Source of the DNA: Dendrobium chrysotoxum
Lineage: Eukaryota; Streptophyta; Magnoliopsida; Asparagales; Orchidaceae
DNA: 64,000 bases
Reading direction: 5' to 3'
Assembly: GCA_019925795.1 (NCBI GenBank)
Contig: CM034311.1
Coordinates: 21,636,231 to 21,700,230, forward strand
The notes under the pieces were generated by a model, which worked only from the letters and a program-made list of their open reading frames with translations, was not told the DNA's origin and searched no databases. The position numbers were made by a program, and so were the translations under genes. Below are positions 12,701 to 23,630 of this stretch, one piece after another (within the stretch, counting starts at the first letter, position 1; the number at the start of each line of letters is the position of its first letter).

Positions 12701-14358
12701 GTGTGCTGTAATAATGCCTTAAAAAACCACTTCCAACCATTTCATGTGAAATCCTCACTCAACTTCATGAAGTGAGTTTCACCCGCTTTCAAATACTTTT
12801 GCCACAATATAAGCACACTTGGAAGTTTTTTTTCTTTATTTTTAATGCCTTGACATAAGTATTTGTACAACATCTTTCAAGTGTTGGTAACTAACCTTCA
12901 CTTATAAGTAATCAGCTTGAAATAAAAGCAAAAGAAAGATAGGTGCAGAGCAAGTGCCATCGTAACTAGGATTAACATGGAATTTTAAAATGCTGCTATG
13001 GACTCTCTGCAGCATTTGTTGAACCCACTATAAAGCCAAAGTGAACTCATAGTAAGGAGCTAGTTGGAGCAACTGAAATGAGATGTTCCAGTTGAGCATT
13101 TATATTGTGCTTAAATTATATTTGGAATGATGCTACTGGAAGACACTGTTAGGGAGTAAATCAAAAGGGGGCTAAAAATTATGCTAGATACACTAATGGT
13201 CAAATGCATTTTTTTAGCCCAAAAGCCTAAGCTTCTAGGTTAGGCCCGCCCAATTGGTATTTCTACACCAACTTATTTTCAACTATCTTATGTAGGAATA
13301 AACCCACTCTCAGGTGGTTTAACAATCTCCCATCCATATGAAAGCTCTCCACATTGGCATCACTCCTCTTTAAATGAAAACTTTCAATATCATCAAGTAT
13401 CATGAACCAATAACCCACTCAACCATATGATGACAGCATGGAAGTTACTCACACTTGAACTTTGCTCAACCATGATAAAAGCTGGTCAAAACCATTAATA
13501 TACAAATCACATGAACCATTTGAACCAAGTCACAGCATAGGCTCTGATAACACTTATTAGGTTGTGACCCAAAGGTGAAATAAAGTAGTTCATGTCACTC
13601 TTAGCCCAAAAACATAACTTATGGGCTAAGGTCAACCTCTTTATATTAATCCCATTTTCACGTACCTTAACAGAAAATCCATGAGTGGGTGGTACTCTAG
13701 CGTGGCATTAAATTCATACATTTGTTTTTGTTTGCCTCTGTCAAGAGTAGCAAATGAACGGACTCCTATTCTTGTCATAATGTTGACATAGCAGACGTGT
13801 TGGTCTCTCCAACATGACTTGAGCCATGCCATCAAGTAGGGATACGAGTTCATTATTTTAGAATGAAATCTTATCACGATCGATCAGACCATGCGAAGCA
13901 TGTCTAGAAACTTTATCAAATCGAAATAAGATTGGCATGTTTCCAAGGATATACTGATAGTCTCCTAAGACGTCTTGTAACCAAAAATTGCCTTAATTAC
14001 AAAACATTACATCAGATAAGATAAATCTATAAAAGATATTCCTTAAACAAATCAATCAACGCGGATCAATCGAAAATCAAGAAGATACACACCTAGGATA
14101 GACAACCACATCCGGAACATTAACAGACTTGTGAAAGCTGTTCTGCGGTTTCCCATGGAAGTATCTCTCATCGTAGTCCACAGTCATGCCATCCTGCACA
14201 GCCACCATGCCCACTAACAATAAAATTAGCAAACAACAGAACCCAAAAGCTAATCGAGAAGTCTGAAAGGAAACATTACTTGCAGAATATTTCTGAGCTC
14301 GTCGAAAAACACCTTGGGTACCTCCTTACAGATTTCCGTCCTTTCCATCCCGCCATAC
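6753..14358 (-). CDS. DLD: D-lactate dehydrogenase (cytochrome), mitochondrial, partial gene (5' half)
   Basis: An FAD-linked enzyme that oxidises D-lactate, the product of the glyoxalase pathway, and passes electrons to cytochrome c in mitochondria. Four exons are visible on the minus strand: 14280-14358, 14093-14193, 8702-8750 and 6753-6845. All have AG acceptors and GT donors, and phases join exactly. They encode EVPKVFFDELRNILQ, then YDERYFHGKPQNSFHKSV and VPDVVVYPR, then SQDDVQKIIILCNKYK, then VPIVPYGGATSIEGHT (the FAD/pyrophosphate-binding loop of the PCMH fold) and GGVCIDMSMMK. YFHGKPQNSFHK is typical of plant D-LDH and argues against the related 2-hydroxyglutarate dehydrogenase. The first exon with the transit peptide must lie in 14359-14472, in the N gap, or beyond it; the exon at 14358 starts in mid-codon. 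Exons for the rest of the FAD domain and the C-terminal oxidase domain are absent below 6753. Either an intron exceeds 6.7 kb or the gene is 3'-truncated. Confidence 0.85.
7280..8660. repeat. Diverged tandem repeat, ~220-bp unit, within a D-LDH intron
   Basis: Six degenerate units begin with CATAATGCATTCCAATAT or a close variant at about 7287, 7508, 7766, 7981, 8232 and 8437. Each continues with an ATCAAATGTTCAA box, an A-rich run, a TTGAAGAATAT-like box, ATTGATAAAGTACTT and a TAAAACCAACC box. Unit length is about 205-260 bp. The array fills most of the intron between the exons at 8702-8750 and 6753-6845. Confidence 0.8.
10680..10972. repeat. Minisatellite rich in GCATGCAAGTGCA
   Basis: About eight degenerate units of roughly 35-40 bp, each built from an AAGCATGCAAGTGCA word followed by CATGCACGTGCATTAAA or a variant. 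The words are themselves near-palindromic (GCATGC, GTGCAC, TGCACGTGCA), so the tract is rich in small inverted repeats. It lies in the 5.3-kb D-LDH intron. Confidence 0.7.
13200..13640 (-). mobile_element. Possible LTR-retrotransposon relic with primer-site-like box
   Basis: GGCTCTGATAACA at about 13539-13551 is one base off the reverse complement of the common initiator-Met tRNA primer site TGGTATCAGAGCC. It is followed by TTAGGTTGTGACCC, a context often seen at LTR/primer-site junctions. No paired LTR or coding remnant was found, so this stays tentative. Confidence 0.25.
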
Positions 14359-14472
14359 CTGCAAACATAATCACGTATCACAGTAAATCGAAGGAGATAA
14401 GAGATGGAAAGAGGGGGACGGCTGGAGTACGCGTATGATCGAGGAGAGGGTCGCAGCGAGCAGAGGAGTGGA

Positions 14473-14972
14473 NNNNNNNNNNNNNNNNNNNNNNNNNNNN
14501 NNNNNNNNNNNNNNNNNNNNNNNNNNNNNNNNNNNNNNNNNNNNNNNNNNNNNNNNNNNNNNNNNNNNNNNNNNNNNNNNNNNNNNNNNNNNNNNNNNNN
14601 NNNNNNNNNNNNNNNNNNNNNNNNNNNNNNNNNNNNNNNNNNNNNNNNNNNNNNNNNNNNNNNNNNNNNNNNNNNNNNNNNNNNNNNNNNNNNNNNNNNN
14701 NNNNNNNNNNNNNNNNNNNNNNNNNNNNNNNNNNNNNNNNNNNNNNNNNNNNNNNNNNNNNNNNNNNNNNNNNNNNNNNNNNNNNNNNNNNNNNNNNNNN
14801 NNNNNNNNNNNNNNNNNNNNNNNNNNNNNNNNNNNNNNNNNNNNNNNNNNNNNNNNNNNNNNNNNNNNNNNNNNNNNNNNNNNNNNNNNNNNNNNNNNNN
14901 NNNNNNNNNNNNNNNNNNNNNNNNNNNNNNNNNNNNNNNNNNNNNNNNNNNNNNNNNNNNNNNNNNNNNNNN
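14473..14972. other. Assembly gap of exactly 500 N
   Basis: A run of exactly 500 N, the usual placeholder for a scaffold join of unknown size. It falls where the first exon and promoter of the D-LDH gene should be. Distance and even adjacency between the D-LDH exons on its left and the hairpin array on its right are not guaranteed. Confidence 0.99.
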
Positions 14973-17860
14973 AGCTTCTCCAAGCTCCAATGTTCTATGC
15001 ATGAATCATTTGAACTTGGAGCCAATTTCAAGTTCTCCCACCTTGTTGGTTGAAACACAAGATCAACAAACCTCGCCCAAGTCTCCAAATCATGCCAAAA
15101 GTGATTTAGGAATCTTTTCCAATACATTGGAAGCTTTCTAGTAGAGCCTCCTCTTCCTCATGCATGATAGTTTGGAGCATCTCAAAGCTCAAAACGCATC
15201 ATTACATAAATTCTTTAAACTTGGAACCAAATCCCAAGTTCTTCTATCATTTGTTTGTTGGAAGCACAAAATCAACAAACATACATCTATCTTCTCCTCA
15301 TGCATGATTATTTGAGACTTCTCAAGTCTCCAAAAAAAAAGCATCATTGCGTAAATCATTTGGAGCTTAGAGCTAAATCCTAAGCTCCTTCCTTCGTTTG
15401 TTGAGTAGTAAAATCAACGAACGAATCCATACAACCCATCTTTGTCATGTATTGTATTATGGATTTCTATAAATCTTAAATACATCATGTCATGAGTTTT
15501 TGAACTTAGAAGCGAAGTCTAAGTTTATCCCATCTCATTTGTTGGAGCAAGAGACCAACGTATGATTTTCCCCTTCATTTGCCTAGACTCAAATTAGGCA
15601 AATATACATTCCTCTTTGGACGCCAAATGTCCAAAGAATATCTTCAATTCACAACTTGTAAGTTGTGTCACCTTCTCCTACCTTCTACAAACCAAAGGTG
15701 TAGAACATCTCCTCATTCACTCAACTCAAATTGTATGAATGAATATCCTTTCTTTGAATACCAAATGCTCAAAGAAACTCCTTCAATTTGCAACCTCTAG
15801 GTTGTATCTCCCTCTCCATTTTCTACGATTCAAAATTGTAGGAAATTCCCTCCATTTTACTTAGCCTAAACTAAGTGGTCATCTCTCTTTGAACACCAAA
15901 TATTCAAGGAACTTCTCCCAACTTGCAATCCAAAGTTTGCTTGTTGCCTCCCTCTTCTTACAACTCAATGGTTGTGGGAAATTTCTACATTCACTTGACT
16001 CATGTTAAGTGAATCAAACATACCCAAATCAATTCACTTGTTGAGCCAAAATCAACAAGTAATTTCATCTCAAGCATAGGATACAAAAGTCCTATCTTCT
16101 TTTCACCCTTCCAACCCAATACGGAAGAGTGGGTTTCCTCTCATTGAACACTTGAAAGTTCAAGGAGAATCCATGGTGGCTTGTAGTCCAAATCTACATA
16201 CCACCTTCTCATATTTACCCAACACAAGTTGGGTAGATTACCTTCTTTCTTTATCTCTTTCCACAACTCAATGTTTGTATGAATTCTTCTCATTCTTCTA
16301 ACCTAAAATAGGAGAGTGTGCATCCTTCTTGGAATATCAAATGTTCAAAGAACTTTCAAGAATTTGCAACTCCTAAGTTGCATGTTCTTCTCTTCCATCC
16401 CTCCAACCCAAATTGGAGAAATGAACTTCCTCTCTTTGAACACCAAACGTTCAAGGGATTTTTCTGAGTTGCAACCTTTAGTTGCATTTCCTTCATCATC
16501 TCCTATAAGCCAAAATTATAGGAGAATATTCAAATCTTCTTCCACTCTCCTAATCCCAAATTGGGAGATTGTATATCCTCTCTTTGAACATTCAAATGTT
16601 CAAAGAACATTCATAAGTTTGCAACCTAAAATTACACATTCCTTCTCTCCTTTCTATAACCCAAAAGATATAGAAAGTCTGCCCTTCACCCAACCCAAGT
16701 CAGGTGAATAAGCAATAAATGTTTATTGGCTTGTAGTTCCAAAATTATGAGTCATTTATCCTTTCTAAGACACCAAAAGTCCTAGAAAATTCTCTAACTC
16801 TTTAGCCTCAAAGCTATGAGTTTTGTTCATTTCCCTCAGCTCCAAGGTTGAGAGGAAATCTCTCTTTCCTGAGAATTTGCATCCAACAAACTCTCTTATT
16901 GGGTATGAGTGGATTAATATTCCTATACCCAATGTAGGAATATTAACTTCTTTTCTCATTTATCCTTCTAACCCAAGTTAGGAGAATGAATAGCTTCCTT
17001 TGGACATCTAAAAGTTCAAAGAAATCATGACTTGTGACCAAACATACATGTCTTCTTCTGTGTTTGCTTACCTAAACTTAGCAAACCTATCTTTATCATT
17101 GAAAACCAAAAAACTTAAATGATTTATCACATCGTTTGCTTAACCTAAATCAAGCAAACGAAGTCCCTCTTCTTGAATATAAAAAACTCAAGAGGAAATA
17201 CCATAAATTTGTAACCTCAAAGTTGCAAATCTCATATACCTGTTGAGCCAAAACAAACAGGTGACCCATCTTCCTTTACTTCTATAGGCTCCAAAGCTTT
17301 AGAAGATTCCCTATCTTAGCCCAAAAGCTATAGATTTTCTCTCTACTCTCCTCCAACTTCCAAGGTATAGGAGATTTCCCCTCTCTTTGGCTCCAAAAAG
17401 CTAAAGGGAGTTCTCCAACATTTAGCCTAAAAGTTAAATGTTGGATTCCTACATCACCTCCTTAGCTCCAAAAGCTAGAGAGGATCTCCCAACATTTAGC
17501 TCCAAAGCTAAATGTTGGATACCTTTCCCTCCTCTTCTTCAGCTCCAAAAGCTAAAAGAAATATCAATCTTCTCTCTTTAGCTCCAAAAGCTAAGGAGAA
17601 CTCCTCAACATTTAGCTCAAAAGCTACATGTTGGGTTCCCAAATTTCTTTTCTTAGCTCCAAAAGCTAAGAATGATCCCCCAACACTTAGCCCAAAAGCT
17701 ATGTGTTGGACACCTTCACCTCTCCTTTAGCATCAAAACTAAAGGAAACATCAATTCATTCTCCCTAGCTCCAAAAGCTGAGGAGAATTCTTCTAACACT
17801 AAGCCCAAAATTAGTGTTGGACACCCTTCCCTTAGATCCAAACTCTAAGTGGAATACCCC
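14973..17860 (+). repeat. Array of ~70 short hairpins with a polar CCAAA loop
   Basis: Hairpins follow each other about every 40 bp for 2.9 kb. The stems are 6-12 bp and mostly unrelated to each other, but the loops are short (5-10 nt) and nearly always contain CCAAA, CTCAAA or CCCAAA on the plus strand. Clear examples: 17489-17518 (12-bp perfect stem CCAACATTTAGC, loop TCCAAA), 16499-16525 (10-bp stem TCTCCTATAA, loop GCCAAAA), 15613-15637 (9-bp stem TCTTTGGAC, loop GCCAAAT), 15362-15388 (9-bp stem GGAGCTTAG) and 17680-17709 (12-bp stem with one mismatch). At 17415-17444 a C-to-T change leaves a G-T wobble. At the left edge, larger units of about 150 bp starting with TCATGCATGAT are visible. 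No protein-coding signal is present. The single loop polarity suggests the structure acts or arose as single strands, possibly RNA. Confidence 0.85.
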
Positions 17861-19165
17861 TAGTGTGACATACCATACGAGCCCCTCACACACTTAGGTG
17901 CACAGCCCCTTAGGCATACTAGGATTAGGATTTTTTCTTTGTGTGCGCATGTGGTTGATGTTGTGGTGTGAATGCCTTTTGGATTGTCTGCGTGTGGGCA
18001 CTTGCCCTTAAATGGTTAGTATAGAAATATATACATGTTCTTCTGTGCAGGTGGCCATGTCTAAAAAGGGGGATGCTTAAATCATAAATAATAAATTGCT
18101 TGCATGACAGGTACCGCTTAAAACCCCCCCAAGATGTGGCCAATAGGATAGAAGTAGATGCTTGGCACCTTAAGTGCTAGGCAAATTTTGAGTGTGATAT
18201 TATTATATAAACTGCCTACTCACTCTGTTTGCAGGCTTGAGTCTTTTCTTTTCAAATATGTATTTGATAGAATTAGGATGTAAAACTTGTGGGGGTTTGG
18301 AGCAAAAAAAAGGGAAGTGGACTAGAAGGATGTACCCGCCAAAGGTGAAGCCCTATGTCCATTCAGAAGTCAAGAGCTTGAAGATCCCCCACAAGTAGAG
18401 TCTGTAACATATTAACTGGGTTGTATAATGGCAGGCGACTCAGCTGCCAAAGCTGTTTGTAATAACTTGGGCTCTATTTGCATTTCCTGCACTTGTTATA
18501 TATATACATATGCATGTGTTGTTTGTTTACTGTGTGCGCACTAGAATAGCATGCTTTTCCTATATTTCTTCACTTGTTTATGTGGGTGTGGCCTGGACTT
18601 GTGGAACGGTAGGCTCTTAGAAAAATTTAAGATTTCTACCCTTTAAAATGTAAACAAAATTGAAATCAAACTTAGGCTTCATGATTTTTCTAAACAAAAG
18701 AAACTTGCATGGCTTTTTTCTTTAAGAGCCAAGTTTTCAAATTAAATTGATCATGCATAGCCCAAAAAAAAGAGTCACATGTAGAAGCACTCACCTAAGG
18801 ATTAGATAACAAAAAAAATCTGCATCCGAGTCAGCAATCTGCATACCTTGCATACTTAGGCATCTTGGCCTCAAAGCCAAGTTGTAAGCCCTACTTTCTA
18901 AATAATAAGTCCCTACCACTCTTCATATGCATTGAGACCAGAAAACATAGTTTTAAAAGCGATTAGGAGGAGTCTAGCTGGTAGTCCTTTCCAGGAAGGA
19001 CAATAAATCCAGGGGTCGGGCTGGTTGTGCCTCTTGTGAGGTACAACTTGTAAGTTCTTTTGCATCCGTTAGATTTAGGTTCGAGGCCCTACCCCTCAGT
19101 AGGCCTCACCTTAGCTTTAGGGTCTGAGGCAATCAGTTGATTTCAATCACTTTGTAAGCCCTCAA
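17861..19165. other. Spacer between hairpin blocks, no recognised gene
   Basis: The dense hairpin pattern stops at a TGTGACATACCATACGAGCC boundary. Only occasional hairpins with the same loop style remain, for example 18864-18881 (CTTGGC stem, loop CTCAAA). A box GGTTCGAGGCC at about 19078-19088 resembles a Pol III B box, but there is no convincing A box. No protein family was recognised. Confidence 0.4.
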
Positions 19166-19720
19166 CTCTCGGGCAATTCCTCCAACAGGCGTTGTTGGAA
19201 TGTAAGCCCCAAATCTCTAATGAAAATATCAATTCGAACAAAAATCAGATTTCTAAAACATAAAGCCCAACATAGGGTAGTTTGAGCACCTCTGAGTTTC
19301 CCTCAGAATCAAGTGCTCCTACTTCATTCCCCTTGGCTCTCATTTCAAAAATCTGATTCCAAATCGATACTCTATTCCTTGAAACTCCTTAAGGACTAAA
19401 AATCCTTCAAACAAGATTTTCATGGATTTTCAAAATCAAAATCAAACTTTAATCAAAATTTAAATGACTCTCAAAAATAAGAGGAAACCACTAATTTAAT
19501 CAAAAGTTTTCTCAAGTACCAAAACTTGAGATGTAATTAACCATAAGGGCTTGCCCCTATGGGGCATCTGTACCCCAGAATAAATAAACCCCGTTCAACC
19601 AAATATTGAACGGGGGAATCTCTGTTAAATTGTAAATTTTGTCATTGAGTCCATAAGGAAACGATATTTTTACCCTTTGGGGTAATATATCGTCATTCTT
19701 ATGCCGTACTCAATCATAAA
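19166..19720 (+). repeat. Second block of CCAAA-loop hairpins
   Basis: Same architecture as the main array. Stem CCCCGTTCAA with loop CCAAATA and a perfect 10-bp partner at 19589-19615; stem TCTCAAGT with loop ACCAAA at 19510-19531; stem CTCCAACA around 19170; and a long imperfect hairpin at about 19660-19693 (CGATAT, ACCC / GGGT, ATATCG). Loop polarity is again on the plus strand. Confidence 0.65.
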
Positions 19721-19979
19721 GTATGCAATCCGTTAAGAGGAACACAAAATTCTCACAACAACCGAACCCACCAAGGCCCCACCCTTTATTTCTTTCCACA
19801 AATCAATTTCCCCTACTTGGAAATAATTCCAAACCCCAAATTCAATCAGCCACCTACCTCCCTACACCTGGGCTGAGTTTCTCTCCTCCAAATCCCCTCC
19901 CAAACCCATCCACCTCACGTTACATGCTCTCCAAGCTTGCTGTCAGAAAATTCCTGCACCTATTCCTGAAATTTTCTCA

Positions 19980-20400
19980 ACTAGAAGCTTCACAAACCTG
20001 CTGTCCACAGTCTTCCACAAGCCCAGGTTGCTGTCCCCACCACTGTGGCTGCTGTCCAAGGAATTCTGCACCTGCTCCTTGCTGTCCTGCCCATTTGGAG
20101 AGGCTCCCGAAGGCTATCAAGACAGCAAGAAACCTCAGATTGCTGTACACCACATCTCCAACACCTCAACAACCACTGGAATTCCATTTCTCCCTATTGT
20201 AGCATTGCTGTCCAGAATTTCTGGACAGTGTAAGGAAGTTGTCTTGCTACTCAGAGATCACCAAGTGCTGCCCGGAAGGTTCAAGTTGCTGCCCACACAT
20301 GCCAGCTGAAATTAGTTGGCTGTCCACCATCCCGAGATCATCAAATTGAAGTTCTAAGGCGGCTAGGAGTTGGGAACTGCTGTCTACTACCTCTCAAGCA
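19980..20400 (+). repeat. Block with about ten scattered TGCTGTCC motifs
   Basis: TGCTGTCC or a one-base variant occurs at about 19999, 20029, 20050, 20081, 20142, 20207, 20267, 20287, 20320 and 20381, irregularly spaced by 20-65 bp. A 159-residue proline-rich ORF (19723-20202) crosses it, but three frames are open here and none resembles a known protein, so I treat it as non-coding. It may be leader sequence of an unrecognised retroelement together with the hairpin blocks. Confidence 0.5.
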
Positions 20401-21370
20401 CATAAACACCACACCGGAGCGATGGTGCGCCATGTTTATTTGGGTGATCTTTTCTCCTAATCTTTTATCTTCTTAATCACTCTCAATTGTAGCCCTAATT
20501 GAATCATGGAAAGTTGTGTTAATTCTTCTCGCTAAAGCCTAGTATTCATTAGGAGATGTGTGAGCGATCTTTCATAGCACTACTCTTATTGTTAGATTAG
20601 GGATTTCTTGTTGAAACCCATCACGTATGCAACGTTACGAATAATTGATTATATTGTGGCTTTTACTTTACGCAAGTAGCTTGACCTAAGCGAGTGTTTA
20701 CCGCTCTTTGTGTTTTAAATCATTGTTTAAACCAATATCAAGTTCTAATTAAGTTGCTCTCAATCATTAAACGTACAAACTCCTTATTGAAATCGTATTT
20801 TCGTTTATGTCCTGCATCACTCTCCTTATGAGATTTTATATCATAATAGAAATATATAACAGACCTATTAAAAGAAAAAACAATTTGGGATGCAAGCCTG
20901 TGAAGAGCCTATAAAATTTAATCATAAACTTGAAAATATTTTAAAAGACAACTATAAAAAAACCTTCTATCAAAGACGTGCGAAAACTAAACTACTTATC
21001 ACATACTATACTTGACATTACCTATGTTATTGGTGTGGTAAGTCAATTCATGAATAATCCTTTAAAACCACACCTTTTTGTGTTGCATATCGAATTTTGC
21101 AATATCTTAAGGAACTATATGTAAGAAAATTTTATTTGAAAGGGTAGGATTTTACCGTGATTATGTAGAATCTATGGTTGATAGGACATCAGCATCAAAA
21201 TATTGCACATTATGAGGAAACAACCTCATGATGTGGGGAAGCAAAAAATCAAAATGCAATGACAAGATCTAGCACATAAGTCTAATTTAGTTCAATGATG
21301 CTAAGAATCTGCAAATTATTATGAGTGAACATTAGCCTAAAAGATTTAAATGTTAAATCGAAAGGTCCTA
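20401..21370. other. Intergenic, possibly internal region of a copia relic
   Basis: No intact gene. A short CYWCGKSIHE-like reading around 21025-21055 could be a remnant of a gag zinc finger, given the copia RNase H relic just downstream, but this is weak. Confidence 0.3.
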
Positions 21371-21399
21371 TGATGCTCTATTAGATTGCACATAATTTT

Positions 21400-21545
21400 A
21401 TACAATATAACCAAACAAGACATACTGAATTAGATAGGCATTTTACAAAGGTGATGCTACATTGTGGCCTAATTTGTAGTCCATTCATCACGACAAATGG
21501 GCATTTTACAGACATTCTCACCGAAGAATTTATCAGGAACAATAT
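21400..21545 (+). mobile_element. Ty1/copia relic: C-terminal end of RNase H
   Basis: One frame reads RHTELDRHFTKVMLHCGLIC, then PFITT and HFTDILTEEFIR. This matches the hallmark C-terminal end of copia polyproteins (KHIEIDRHF, then LADxLTK). Stops interrupt the surrounding frame and no LTR pair was found. Confidence 0.75.
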
Positions 21546-21776
21546 TTTAAAAAATTAACATGCAAGTTCAGAATAGAAAACATTCATTCATTTGCTTTAA
21601 ATGGAGTGAAAAAATCAATATCCATCAATTTCACTTCCATCAATGCTCCACCGAGCCCAACAATCCTCCATCTTCCTTATTCACTTCAAGCCATCTTAGT
21701 GATTCATGAGATTATTAGTGTTACCTCATAAATCCATGAATTATTGTAATTATTTTGTAATTATTATTCCTCGTAC

Positions 21777-22018
21777 TCTTTTCACATAAAATGACGGCCT
21801 TCCGATGACATGGTAAGGAGAGTAGATGTATTAGATTTGGCTTATGTTAAGGAAGGATGAGGTTGATCTAAAAAGACTTGGTTAGAAAATATTAGAAATG
21901 ATATTTCATTATTAGATTTAAATGAGAATTTGACTATTAACAGGACACAATGGAGAACAAGGATTCATGTAGCCAACCCCACGTAGTAGGATAAAGCCTT
22001 GGTGGTGGTGTTGTTGCT
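21777..22018 (+). mobile_element. 5'-truncated RTE LINE, 3' end only
   Basis: The sequence parallels 3480-3715 of the first LINE: a CACATAAAA start, GGAGAGTAGATGTATTAGAT, a TTGGTTAGAAAATATTAGAAA box, then the end signature CCAACCCCACGTAGTAGGAT and a GGT/TTG-rich tail. About 240 bp remain, a typical dead-on-arrival insertion. Confidence 0.85.
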
Positions 22019-23630
22019 GTATTCCCCGTACTTTTCAATCCATCTAAAGAGAGAATTTGAGGATTTCGGCAGTGTATGAAGAGAAAAATGGTGAGAAATG
22101 TTATTTTGAGAATGACTTTAATGAATTTATTTGGTGTGGGTTGAATTTTGTAGAAAATATTAAATTAAAAATTTCGGGCCAATCTAGGTGATGGATACGC
22201 GTAGGCAAGTTCAAAGCATCTGAACTTCGGAAGCAACTCATCGGGAAGGTAAGGTATGTGATTTCTAATTCAGAAAGCAAGTATTTAGTATTTTTCATGT
22301 GCCTTACACCGCCACCAGTTTAGTGTGTTACTCATTAGCAATTATACATAGTATTAAATAGAATCACATATTGCCAAATATGTTGAAAAAATCCATGTTT
22401 TGATAGATATTACATTATTAAATGAAAGTCATGTGATTTGTACAAGCTTTCTCTTATAAATGCATTATATAACCGTTTATTTTAAATTGACATATGACAA
22501 GTGTAATTTATAAAGTGAATGTGGTGATCAGAATCTAATAGACCTAAGAAAATATAATGTTAAGGTGATAGTCAGATAGAGCGTTGCGACTCCAATGGGC
22601 AATACAACCCAAATGGAGGCAATGCGACCTCAGTACAAGAAAGCCTACAGGCTATGGGAAGCAATGCGACCTCAATATGATGAGGCCTATGGGCTAGAGA
22701 TAACATGGACCTAGAGATATTGACATGATGCATTCTTAGGTCATGGATGAGATGAAATGTGAAAGGAAAGATGTTTAATTAAATGGAACATTTATGTGAT
22801 TAAACCTAGGATTAAATATTTAAAACGACTAACATATTGTTACTTTCCCTATAGCATCATGATTGGTATGTTATCTTTTTGATCAGCATATTAATGTTAT
22901 ATGGTCCTCATATACTCATTCATACAATTAATATATATTAATCATGTATTATAAAGTAGGCATAACTAAATTACATAGAATAATTAGACTTATACATACA
23001 CACTCTGTACACTTGAATCATATCTTCGAGTTGCATATATTTTTGGGTCTTATAGCTCACCAGACTTTTATTCTAGCTATTTTTACATGAAAAAAGAAGA
23101 ATAAGGCTGAGACTAAGTATAAATAGGCTTAATTTACATCTTATATTTTGTTATGTATAGTTTTATGTTAAGTGTTAAGGGGGGCATGTAAGACATTTGT
23201 TTTTATGAAAGTTGGGTTAGTTGCTCTGCAGATATAAATTATCAATGAAATTTTATACTGCTTCCAATTCGTTAGATATTCTAAATCTTTTTATTCAATA
23301 TAAAATTGAATCTTGTGCAAAATATAAATATCATATCAATTGTTGAATTCCTCTATTGTGTTTAGCATCGATTGATAGGGAAAGGGTCAGCGCATAGTGC
23401 GACAACCTATGAGTATATAATCCTCCACCACTGTCCATTATTATTTGAAGCAACAAGCAATAAAGCTAGCATTGAACTTTACCAACAATAAGAAGCCACA
23501 AATAATCACATTAACCATCAATTTCTCCTCTAACATTATCTAGTGGAAGGTGCCAATTGTCCCCAAACCTTTACTTTACAAAAGCTCTCATAAATGCTTA
23601 AACATCAAAGGTGGGTCAGAGCTCGTGCTT
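22019..23630. other. Intergenic sequence, no recognised gene
   Basis: AT-rich. At about 22575-22700 there are two to three copies of a unit starting GCAATGCGACCTCA and ending GCCTAYGGGCTA, a small minisatellite of about 50-57 bp. The expected third exon of the plastid DnaJ-type gene was looked for on the minus strand and not found. Confidence 0.4.

Larger units (their letters stand above)
8751..14092 (-). other. Large D-LDH intron (5.3 kb) without recognisable genes
   Basis: Bounded by the GT donor next to 14093 and the AG acceptor next to 8750. It holds the GTGCA-rich minisatellite, three imperfect copies of a GCATGCNCGTCTTTTTA-like box (about 9880-10080) and AT-rich sequence. The minus-strand ORF 13641-13877 resembles nothing I can name. 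Confidence 0.5.

Noticed and set aside
13641..13877. Minus-strand 78-residue ORF near a primer-site-like box
   Set aside because: No match to retrotransposon proteins that I can recognise.
14250..15141. Four ORFs of 189-250 residues spanning the gap
   Set aside because: They consist mostly of X from the 500-N gap; the open frame is an artefact.
14973..17860. CRISPR-like array
   Set aside because: Repeats are not identical, there are no unique spacers, and the context is a plant nuclear genome.
18985..19110. SINE or tRNA-like gene with GGTTCGAGGCC box
   Set aside because: No convincing A box, no cloverleaf and no target duplication seen.
19723..20202. 159-residue proline-rich ORF
   Set aside because: Several frames are open at once in this C-rich block, there is no family resemblance, and the TGCTGTCC repeats explain the composition.
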